From Neolewinella marina (GTDB taxonomy: Bacteria; Bacteroidota; Bacteroidia; Chitinophagales; Saprospiraceae), in assembly GCF_002631205.1 (NCBI RefSeq), contig NZ_PDLO01000002.1, positions 186,001-250,000 on the forward strand: DNA of 64,000 bases, read 5' to 3'. Shown here piece after piece: positions 52,117 through 59,620 of the stretch. Made by a program: the position numbers and the translations under genes. The notes below the pieces were generated by a model. The model saw only the letters and a program-made list of their open reading frames with translations, was not told the origin of the DNA and searched no databases. Numbering within the stretch: position 1 is the first letter of the stretch; each line of letters starts with the position of its first letter.

Positions 52117-52932
52117 TTACGGAAGGGAAAGGTAAGGCACTACCCAACGCCGTCCGGCATTCAGGGCGGGCAGGGCGTGGAGGGTGCGCTGCAGGGGGGC
52201 GCTGCCGCCGGTGCCATAAAAATCATGCCGGGCCGGGGCCGGAGATTCCGCCGCGACGAAGCCGGGCATTTCCAACAGCCGTTGCACCTGTCGCGCCGCC
52301 GCCCCCGAAGGATCTATGACGTTCACCCCGGGGGGCAGGGCCGCCCGAATGTCCGCGATGACCAGCGGATAGTGGGTGCAGCCCAGCACCACGGTATCCA
52401 GCTCCCCCGCCGCCGGCTCGGCAAAGAGTTCCTCCAGAAACGCCCGCACCTCGGCCGATCCCGCCCCGTGGCGCTCGATGCGCTCCACCAGACCCCGGCA
52501 AGGGCTCTCCCACACCGGCCGGCCGGCCAGGTAGCGCTCCTTGAGGCTTTGGTAGCGGGGACTGCGCAGGGTAACCGCCGTAGCCATCACCCCGATCCGC
52601 TGTCCGCCGGCGGCTGGTTTTACGGCCGGCTCCAGTCCCACGAAGGGTACGCCGGGATACGCCTCCCGCAGCCCATCGATGGCGATACTGGTGGCGGTAT
52701 TGCAGGCCACTACGACGAGTTTCACTCCGGCGCCCAACAGGAAATCGGTGATCCGGCGACTGAAATCGAAGACCTCCGCATCCGTACGGGCGCCATAGGG
52801 GGCATGCCGATTATCGGAGACGTAGAGCAGGCTTTCGCGGGGCAATAGCCCACAAATAGCATTGGCGACCGAGAGGCCGCCAATGCCGGAGTCGAAGACT
52901 CCAATTGATCCGTGGTGTCGGGGCAGAAACAC
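52117..52932 (-). CDS. murI: Glutamate racemase
   Basis: 271 residues from GTG 52932. Catalytic Cys residues lie in VACNTATS and LGCTHYPL, with VFDSGIGGLSV at the N-terminus and SDNRHAPYG. It converts L-glutamate to D-glutamate for peptidoglycan. It is directly downstream of the ompH pair (8 nt gap), as is common in this phylum. Confidence 0.96.
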   Translation of the reverse strand: MFLPRHHGSIGVFDSGIGGLSVANAICGLLPRESLLYVSDNRHAPYGARTDAEVFDFSRRITDFLLGAGVKLVVVACNTATSIAIDGLREAYPGVPFVGLEPAVKPAAGGQRIGVMATAVTLRSPRYQSLKERYLAGRPVWESPCRGLVERIERHGAGSAEVRAFLEELFAEPAAGELDTVVLGCTHYPLVIADIRAALPPGVNVIDPSGAAARQVQRLLEMPGFVAAESPAPARHDFYGTGGSAPLQRTLHALPALNAGRRWVVPYLSLP

Positions 52933-52940
52933 TGCGCAGT

Positions 52941-53447
52941 CTAGAGGCCGAGCTTGGCGCGGACCAGTCCGCTGACGTCCTGGCTGTCCTGTCCGTACAG
53001 CAGCACCTGCTGGTCGAAGATGAACTGGTAGCCATTCTCTTCGGCTACGGCCTTGATGGCGTCGTTGACCGACTTGTAGATGGGCTCCAGCAGCTCCTGC
53101 CGCTTCTTCTGCAGGTCATTCATCATGCTCTGCTCGAAGTTGCCGATTTCCTGCTCACGCTTCTGCAGCTTGGCAGCCTCCTCTTGCTGCTGCTTGGGGC
53201 TCAAGGCACCATCCTGGGCCTTTTGCTGCAGCGCCTGGTAGTCGACCTGGAAGCTCTCTACCATGGCCTGTCCCTTCTTCTGGAGTTGTTTCTGCAACCC
53301 TTCCAGGTTGGACTCGGCGGCTTTCATGGCGGGGAGATCGGCGAGGATCTCGGCGGAGTTGACGAAGCCGAACTTCTGGGCGCTGGCCGTGGCGGTTGCT
53401 ACCATCAGAAGGAGCGCAACGAAGGTGAATTTGAATACTTGGTGCAT
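52941..53447 (-). CDS. OmpH/Skp-family periplasmic chaperone (second copy)
   Basis: 168 residues. A signal peptide (FVALLLMVATATASAQ) is followed by a long charged coiled coil (LEGLQKQLQKKGQAMVESF..) and a C-terminal NGYQFIFDQQVLLYG, typical of OmpH. Trimeric Skp-like chaperones hold unfolded outer-membrane proteins in the periplasm. It forms a run with the upstream ompH and downstream murI. Confidence 0.92.
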   Translation of the reverse strand: MHQVFKFTFVALLLMVATATASAQKFGFVNSAEILADLPAMKAAESNLEGLQKQLQKKGQAMVESFQVDYQALQQKAQDGALSPKQQQEEAAKLQKREQEIGNFEQSMMNDLQKKRQELLEPIYKSVNDAIKAVAEENGYQFIFDQQVLLYGQDSQDVSGLVRAKLGL

Positions 53448-53490
53448 GGTTGTAATTTAGGGGTTAGTACTTGTGATCCGGACCGGGGGG

Positions 53491-54009
53491 TTAGTTGCGC
53501 AGTGCACGCAGGATCTCATCCGTCTTGTCGTACTGGTCGCTCGAGAAGATGATTCCGGCGGCGCCGGCCCGGTCGAAGATGAAGTCGTAGTTATTCTGGT
53601 TGGCGTAGGTTTCCACGGCCTCGTAGACCGCGTCCTGGATCGGCTTGACCAGTTCCTGCCGCCGCTGGAAAAGGGCCCCTTCGGGACCGAAGCGTTCGCG
53701 CTGCATGTTGCGGACCTGGGTTTCGCGATCAATGATGGCCTGCTCCTGGCTCTGCCGCTGCTCGTCGGTCATGAGCACCTGCTCGGCCTGGTACTTGTTG
53801 TACATCCCCTTGATGGCGTCGTATTCCTGGTTGATCTCCTGCTGCCACTTGGCCGCCAACTGGTCGAGCTGCTCCTGGGCCTCCTGGTATTCGGTAATGC
53901 TCGTCAGGATACGCTCCATATCGATGGAGGCGATCTTCTGGGCGGACAGTTGCGCACCAAAGCCGGCAAGGGCCAAAATAGCGACCATCAAATAGTTGCG
54001 AATACGCAT
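53491..54009 (-). CDS. OmpH/Skp-family periplasmic chaperone (first copy)
   Basis: 172 residues from ATG 54009. A signal peptide (MVAILALAGFGAQLSAQ) is followed by KIASIDMERIL (family start), a long coiled coil and the C-terminal NNYDFIFDRAGAAGIIFSS. Paralog of the next gene. A perfect -7 element sits 19 nt upstream. In other Bacteroidota bamA usually precedes this gene; here a repeat array begins about 190 nt upstream. Confidence 0.92.
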   Translation of the reverse strand: MRIRNYLMVAILALAGFGAQLSAQKIASIDMERILTSITEYQEAQEQLDQLAAKWQQEINQEYDAIKGMYNKYQAEQVLMTDEQRQSQEQAIIDRETQVRNMQRERFGPEGALFQRRQELVKPIQDAVYEAVETYANQNNYDFIFDRAGAAGIIFSSDQYDKTDEILRALRN

Positions 54010-54028
54010 GGAGGTAATTTTTGGATGA

Positions 54029-54036
54029 CAAAAGTA
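54029..54036 (-). promoter_or_regulatory. Perfect -7 element TACTTTTG for the ompH-ompH-murI unit
   Basis: The minus strand reads TACTTTTG, giving a leader of about 14 nt before ATG 54009. Confidence 0.5.
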
Positions 54037-54202
54037 CAGAGGCACGTGCCGTTCTGCTAGGAAATAGACGCATAAACACTAGCGAAGTTACTTCGGTAAG
54101 GAAGTTTTAATTCCCGCATTCAGCACGCAAAAAGCTGCTTATCAAACCCTTACACCCCCTCCAGCGCTGATTTCCTGGGGGCTGTTTAACCAAATATTAA
54201 CG

Positions 54203-55178
54203 GGTAGGCCAACGCAATCTTCCGGGTAGGGCCTTCCCTTTCCTACCCCAATCACCTCCCTTCCAGGGCCGCCAACTCCGGGACCGCGGGCCTGGAAGGC
54301 ACGCCCACCCACAAGCCGGGGGCGTAGCGAAGCGGAGCCCTGGGCGAACAATTATCCCACGGGAAGGGCCAACGCAATCCTCCGGATCGCGCCTTCCCTT
54401 CCCTAACCCACAGCGTCCCTTTCAGGGCCGCCAATCCTCGGACCGCGGGCTTGGAAGGCACGCCCACCCACAAGCCGGGGGAGTAGCGAAGCATAGCCTT
54501 GGGCGAACAATTACCCTACGGGAAGGGCGAACGCAATCCTCCGGATTACGCCTTCCCTTCCCTACCCCACAGCGTCCCTTTCAGGGCCGCCAGCTCCGGG
54601 ACCGCGGGCCTGGAAGGCACGCCCACCCACGAGCCGGGGGAGTAGCGAAGCGGAGCCCCGGTCGGAAAAAATAGATCTATACCCAATTCATCCGGGGAGG
54701 GCCACGCCGCACGGCGGCGCTTCCCTCCCCTATGGGTCAGTGTCCCTTCCAGGGCCACCATTCCTGCGGAGACCGCGGGCCTGGAAGGCACGCCCACCCA
54801 CGAGCCGGGGGAGTAGCGAAGCGGAGCCCCGGGCGAAAAAAAAGACCCGCGCCCAAATTCATCCGGGGAGGGCCACGCCGCACGGCGGCGCTTCCCTCCC
54901 CTATGGGTCAGTGTCTCTTCCAGGGCCACCAACTCCGGGACCGCGGGCCTGGAAGGCACGCCTACCCACAAGCCGGGGGAGTAGCGAAGCGGAGCCCCGG
55001 GCGAAAAAAAAGGGACCCGCACCCAAATTCATCCGGGGAGGGCCACGCCGCACGGCGGCGCTTCCCTCCCCTATCGGTACGTGTCCCTTCTAGGGCCACC
55101 ATTTCTGCGGAGACCGCGGGCCTGAAAGGCACGCCCACCCACAAGCCGGGGGAGCAGCGAAGCGGAGCCCTGGGCGGA
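54203..55178. repeat. Array of six ~160-170-nt REP/REPIN-like hairpin repeats
   Basis: Six similar units; the conserved bodies lie at 54258-54351, 54418-54510, 54576-54666, 54744-54836, 54915-55006 and 55085-55178. Each unit contains (a) a stem GGGAAGGGC/GCCTTCCC (first three) or GGGGAGGG/CCCTCCCC (last three, at 54694-54730, 54865-54901, 55035-55071), (b) CCTTCCAGG/CCTGGAAGG, and (c) a stem around GTAGCGAAGCGGAG (CCGGGG/CCCCGG). No coding potential; the open frames across it are translations of the repeat. Confidence 0.85.
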
Positions 55179-55296
55179 AACGATCCCCATCGAAAACGCC
55201 CCCCGGCGAAAACGATCCCCCAAGCGAACAAATAAAACCAAGAAAACTAACTCAACCCTTGACTTTAACAAACTTTTCGTTTTACTTAAAAAGAAA
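55179..55296 (+). promoter_or_regulatory. AT-rich leader of the transposase gene
   Basis: The bases before 55297 are much more A/T-rich than the array. TTG at 55259-55261 and TTACTTAA about 20 nt later could be its promoter. The first part has GGCGAAAACGATCCCC-like duplicates. Confidence 0.4.
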
Positions 55297-55800
55297 ATGC
55301 CACAATCCTACCTCCGTATTGTATTGCATACTGTCTTTAGCACGAAGTACCGGCTGCCCACCATTCATCCTAGTATAGAAAATCGGCTCCACGAGTACCT
55401 GTCCTTCCGGCTAAGGCAAATGGGTTGCCACGTATACACCATTGGCGGAACCCTGGACCATGTCCATATCGTTCACGGGCTACCGCGTACCGTTACTATT
55501 GCTAAGGTGCTGGAGGACATCAAGTCGCAAAGTTCCCGGTGGATGGCCAAACAGGGCTACCCCGACTTCTGGTGGCAAAATGGCTACGGTACCCATCCCG
55601 TCGACTACAGACGCGTAGCAAGGATCATCCATTACGTGGAGCGACAGAAGGAACACCACTATGGCTCCCTCGACAATTACCGAATGACGGCGAAGCTGAC
55701 GTTCGAAGATGAAATGCTCGAATTTCTGCGCGACTTTGACCTGGATTACCATCCGGACTACCTGTTCCCTACCGAACCCAACCCTGATAATGACGGGTAG
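55297..55800 (+). mobile_element. Y1 (HUH) transposase of the IS200/REP-associated (RAYT) type
   Basis: 167 residues. The HUH motif is in TLDHVHIVHGL (His55, His57) and the single catalytic Tyr113 in IIHYVERQKEHH. WQNGYGTHPVDYRRV is typical of the IS200/IS605-like and RAYT families. There is no tnpB or other partner. It cleaves and joins single-stranded DNA at hairpins. The gene stands between two groups of the same repeat, which is the arrangement of REP-associated transposases. Start ATG 55297. Confidence 0.88.
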
Positions 55801-56204
55801 GGGGTTCGGCGCTATGGAGCGACGCGGTAAACTCCGGTGAGAGCCACTACCATCTCCACCGCGGACTCGGCCCCGAGGGGACGAAAACCCACAGCCAAGG
55901 GAGCAGCGAAGCGGAGCCTTGGGCGAAAAAAAATGGCCCCGCACCCAAATTCATTCGGGGAGGGCCACGCCGCACGGCGGCGCTTCCCTCCCCAATCCGT
56001 ACGTGTCCCTTCCAGGGCCACCATTCCTGCGGAGACCGCGGGCCTGGAAGGCACGCCTACCCACAAGCCAAGGGAGCAGCGAAGCGAAGCCCTGGGCGAC
56101 ATCAGGTGAGGACCACCATCATCACCACAGCGCATTTGGCCCCGGAGGGGACAACGACCCTCAGCCAAGGGAGTAGCGAAGCGAAGCCTTGGGCGACCCC
56201 TCCC
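55801..56204. repeat. Second cluster of the same repeat family, downstream of the transposase
   Basis: One full unit (stem GGGGAGGG/CCCTCCCC at 55957-55993, body 56007-56098) and two partial ones (55894-55926 and 56164-56197). Here stem (c) is CCAAGG/CCTTGG instead of CCGGGG/CCCCGG. The two partial units also share a CCACYACCATC and GGCCCCG lead-in (55845-55882 and 56110-56150). No gene present. Confidence 0.8.
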
Positions 56205-58454
56205 CTACCCGTTCCGCATTTTCCGCCGTTTACCGCGCGATTTCTTCGGCTTGGCGTCCTCTTTGCGCTCGGGTTGCCCGTGTACCTTCAGCACTTTGAC
56301 GAGCGACATATCGATGCGGCGGCGGTCCAGGTCGACGTCTTCAATGCGGACCCGCACCACGTCGCCCATTTTGAGCTTCTTGCCCGACTGCTTGCCGGTG
56401 ATGGATAGCTTGCCGGCGCTGATGTCGTAGGCTTCGTCCATCTTGTCGAAGGGGATCATGCCTTCCACGAAGTTGTCGATCAGTTCGATAAATACGCCAA
56501 AGTCGGCCAGGCCGTTGATGACGCCGTCGAACTCCTCGCCTACGTTGCCGAGCATGAACTCGGTCTGCTTGTACTTGATGCTTTCGCGCTCGGCGGTCAC
56601 CGCCTTGCGTTCCTGGCTGCTGATGTGCTTACAGGTTTCCTCCAGCTTTTCCGGATTGGCCTTGTAGAGGCTGCCCTCTTCCAGGTTCTTCTCCAGCAGG
56701 CGGTGAACCAATACATCGGCGTAGCGACGAATCGGGGAAGTGAAGTGGGTATAGTTCTCGAAGCCAAGTCCATAGTGCCCGATGTTCTGGGTGGTGTAGA
56801 CCGCTTTTGACATGGTGCGAATCGCGATCGGGGCGAGCATCTTGACCATCGGATCTTCGTCCGCCTTGGCCAGCAACTTGTTGTAGCTCTCGGTAACTTT
56901 CTTGGGCGAGCTCAGGTCCATCTCGTAGCCCAGGGCGGCGGCGAAGTTGGCCAGTTCGGCCACCTTCTCCATATCCGGCTCGTCGTGCACCCGGTACACG
57001 AAGGGGATGTTCTGCTTCAGCCGTTCCTCCTTCTTCTTGATGAAGGTGGCCACCTCGCGGTTGGCCAACAGCATAAAGTCCTCGATCAACATGTTCGTGT
57101 CGATACGGTCCTTGATGTACACCTCCAGGGGCTTGCCTTCCTCATCCAGACGGAAGCGCACCTCGTTGGTATTGAAGTCGATCGACCCCTCCTTGAAGCG
57201 ACGCTTGCGGAGTTTGTCCGAGATCCGGTCCATCAGGTCCAGTTCGTCTACGAAGTCACCCTCGCCGGTGTCCAGCACCTCCTGGGCTTCCTCGTAGGTG
57301 AAGCGGCGATCGGAGTGAATCACCGTCCGGCCAAACCACCGATCGGTTACCTTGAAGCTCTTCGGGTCGAATTTAAAGACCGCGCTGAAGGTGAGCTTAT
57401 CTTCATTCGGCCGCAGCGAACAGAGTTCGTTGCTGATTCTTTCCGGCAGCATGGGGCACACGCGGTCGACCAGGTAAACGCTGGTGGTGCGACTGGCCGC
57501 TTCCTCATCCAGGGCGCTGCCCGGCTTCACGTAGTGGCTCACGTCGGCGATGTGGACGCCAATTTCAATTTGGCCGTCCTCCAGGGTCTGGATCGACAGG
57601 GCATCATCGAAGTCCTTCGCGGTCAGGGGGTCGATCGTGAAGGTGGTCACCTCCCGCATATCGCGGCGGATGTTGATCTCCTGGGGGGTGATTTCACCCG
57701 GCAGGGCCTCACTCTCGGCCAGCACGGCGTCGGGGAAGGTGATCTGGAAACCGTTGTTGATCAGGATGGCCTGCATCTCGATGTTGCTCGTACCCGGTTC
57801 GCCGAGTACGGCCGTGATCTTGCCGCTGATCTGTCCGAAGCGGTTTTCCTCCCAATCGACGATCTGCACGACCACCTTTTCGCCGCTCTTCGCGCCGATG
57901 AGTTCGGAGCGGTGTACGGCTACGCTGATGGATTTGCCACCGGGTCCGTCTACGACGACCTCGGCAAATTTCTCGTGGATCTTGAGGGTGCCCACGAAGT
58001 GGGTCACGCTGCGTTCGAGTACTTCGGACACCTCACCCTCCGGCTTGCGGCGGCCGCTGGGCGTCCAGTAGCGCACCTTCACCTTGTCGCCGTCCTGGGC
58101 ATTGCCGAGGCGGTTCTGGGAAACAAAAATATCGTTGGCCTCCCCATCCATGATGATGTAGGCCGCGCCGCTGCGGGTCATATCGACCCGGCCCTCGGCG
58201 TATTGGCTGCTGCGCTTTTCGGCAGCGGCCCGGTTGAATTGGTACAGGTGGTCGCCGTTCTCCTTGACCTTGCCGGTCTTGACCATCTTGTCCAGGGCCG
58301 CCTGGATGCTTTCCTGGCTGTTCTTGACCTTGAGTTTCCGCTGGAGTTGCTTGGGATTGAATTGTTTGCGGGCGTTGGACTTGAACTCCTGGTAGAGGGC
58401 GCGCTCCAAATCGCGGGCCTTGAGCTTACCGCTCTTCGTGTTCTTTTTAGACAT
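56205..58454 (-). CDS. rnr: Ribonuclease R
   Basis: 749 residues from ATG 58454 (MSKKNTKSGK). Domains in order: N-terminal helical/winged region with cold-shock-type OB folds, the catalytic RNB domain (AKDFDDALS with metal-binding Asp cluster, HIADVSHYVKPGS, YLVDRVCPMLPERISN), an S1 domain (GEEFDGVINGLADFGVFIEL) and a basic tail (KSRGKRRKM). A processive 3'-5' exoribonuclease that unwinds structured RNA. Its stop lies 7 nt from the end of the repeat cluster. The frame runs upstream to 58547 without support. Confidence 0.95.
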   Translation of the reverse strand: MSKKNTKSGKLKARDLERALYQEFKSNARKQFNPKQLQRKLKVKNSQESIQAALDKMVKTGKVKENGDHLYQFNRAAAEKRSSQYAEGRVDMTRSGAAYIIMDGEANDIFVSQNRLGNAQDGDKVKVRYWTPSGRRKPEGEVSEVLERSVTHFVGTLKIHEKFAEVVVDGPGGKSISVAVHRSELIGAKSGEKVVVQIVDWEENRFGQISGKITAVLGEPGTSNIEMQAILINNGFQITFPDAVLAESEALPGEITPQEINIRRDMREVTTFTIDPLTAKDFDDALSIQTLEDGQIEIGVHIADVSHYVKPGSALDEEAASRTTSVYLVDRVCPMLPERISNELCSLRPNEDKLTFSAVFKFDPKSFKVTDRWFGRTVIHSDRRFTYEEAQEVLDTGEGDFVDELDLMDRISDKLRKRRFKEGSIDFNTNEVRFRLDEEGKPLEVYIKDRIDTNMLIEDFMLLANREVATFIKKKEERLKQNIPFVYRVHDEPDMEKVAELANFAAALGYEMDLSSPKKVTESYNKLLAKADEDPMVKMLAPIAIRTMSKAVYTTQNIGHYGLGFENYTHFTSPIRRYADVLVHRLLEKNLEEGSLYKANPEKLEETCKHISSQERKAVTAERESIKYKQTEFMLGNVGEEFDGVINGLADFGVFIELIDNFVEGMIPFDKMDEAYDISAGKLSITGKQSGKKLKMGDVVRVRIEDVDLDRRRIDMSLVKVLKVHGQPERKEDAKPKKSRGKRRKMRNG

Positions 58455-58585
58455 GTAAGGTATCAATACGATCACCCCCTTTGGGCGATCGGTGCGCATA
58501 ACTGGCGCATCGGTATTTGGGTTTCTGTATACTCCTTTTCGCAACACCTGAATCCGGCAGAAGTTTGTTATGGGCTGTAGCGACA

Positions 58586-58609
58586 GGGCGGCGGAGCGCG
58601 GGTGCCACG
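58586..58609 (+). repeat. GC-rich interspersed repeat (GCGCGGGTGCCACG core), copy 2
   Basis: Nearly identical to 18154-18177. It faces an inverted copy at 58721. Confidence 0.5.
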
Positions 58610-58720
58610 GGCCTTTCGCAGGGAGCCGGGGCCACGAGCGCTAGGCCCGCCAGCGGGTCAGAAATCTCGCGCTGCCCTCACCTGCTTCCCCTCCACAATG
58701 CCCGGCCAGGGCCCGGCATC

Positions 58721-58743
58721 GGCACCCGCGCCCCCGCCCGCCG
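58721..58743 (-). repeat. GC-rich interspersed repeat, inverted copy
   Basis: GGCACCCGCGCCCCCGCCCG on the plus strand, facing the 58586 copy. Confidence 0.45.
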
Positions 58744-58798
58744 TACCGGATCGAACAATTTACCGCGTTCCCGCGGTTGCCCCACCAAAAGCCTGACC

Positions 58799-59590
58799 GT
58801 GAAAAACGCGCTATACCGTACCCTGCTTCCTCTCCTGTTGGTCCTGGCCATGGGCTCCTGCTCGGAAGACGGCGACATCAACGTCTTCTCCATAGAGCAG
58901 GACCTCAAACTGGGGCAACAGGCCGACGCGGAGATCCGCAGCAAGCCCTCCGAATTCCCCATCCTGGACCCGGCGGATCATCCCCAGGCGTATGCTTACC
59001 TGCAGGGAATGGTCGATGAGATCGTGGAAAAGGGAATGGTGCCCTACGCCGACGTGTTCCCCTACGACGTGGCCATCATCGACCAGGACGTGGAGAATGC
59101 CTTTGCCACCCCCGGAGGGTTCCTCTACGTGTACACCGGACTGATCCTTGCCCTGGAGACGGAGGACGAGCTGGCCGGCGTGCTGGCCCACGAAATCGCC
59201 CACTCCGCCGAGCGCCACTCCACCGATCAGCTCACCCAGCAATTCGGCCTCTCCACCCTGCTGAGCCTGATTACGGGCGGGGCGGACCCCGGGCTCATCA
59301 GCCAGGTAGCCGGCAGCCTCCTTACCCTCAGCTTCAGCCGGGGCGATGAAACGGAAGCCGATGAGCGGTCGGTGGACTACCTCTGCAACACCCAGTACGC
59401 CGCCAACGGAGCCGCGGGCTTCTTTGAATCCATCCAGGATGGTCCCAGTCCGCCGGAGTTCCTCAGCACCCACCCCAACCCCGACAACCGGGTGGAGGCC
59501 ATCAACCAGCGGGCCGCGGACAAGGGCTGCTCCACCGAAACGGGGAGCCAGGAGCGGTTCCGGACGTTCAAGGATAACCTGATGGAGTAG
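58799..59590 (+). CDS. M48-family zinc metalloprotease lipoprotein
   Basis: 263 residues from GTG 58799. A lipobox (LLLVLAMGSC) is followed by AFATPGGFLYVYTGLI, the HExxH motif LAHEIAHSAERH and a downstream EADERSVDYL (third zinc ligand). It resembles BepA/LoiP-type periplasmic proteases that act in outer-membrane quality control. The open frame upstream of the GTG is not supported. It converges with the large T9SS protein gene, 30 nt between the stops. Confidence 0.9.
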   Translation: MKNALYRTLLPLLLVLAMGSCSEDGDINVFSIEQDLKLGQQADAEIRSKPSEFPILDPADHPQAYAYLQGMVDEIVEKGMVPYADVFPYDVAIIDQDVENAFATPGGFLYVYTGLILALETEDELAGVLAHEIAHSAERHSTDQLTQQFGLSTLLSLITGGADPGLISQVAGSLLTLSFSRGDETEADERSVDYLCNTQYAANGAAGFFESIQDGPSPPEFLSTHPNPDNRVEAINQRAADKGCSTETGSQERFRTFKDNLME

Positions 59591-59620
59591 GCAAGGCAAC
59601 CTCCTGGATCGGTAGCCTGA

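Larger units (their letters stand above)
58455..58798. other. 344-nt divergent region between rnr and the M48 gene
   Basis: It holds the rnr promoter side (A/T-rich near 58505-58575) and an inverted pair of the GC-rich interspersed repeat (58586-58609 and 58721-58743). No gene is supported. Confidence 0.45.

Noticed and set aside
54252-55271. Open frames on both strands across the repeat array (sequences with SPGLWVGVPSRPAV-type strings)
   Set aside because: They are translations of the tandem repeat, appear in several frames with the same words, and lack start context or domains.
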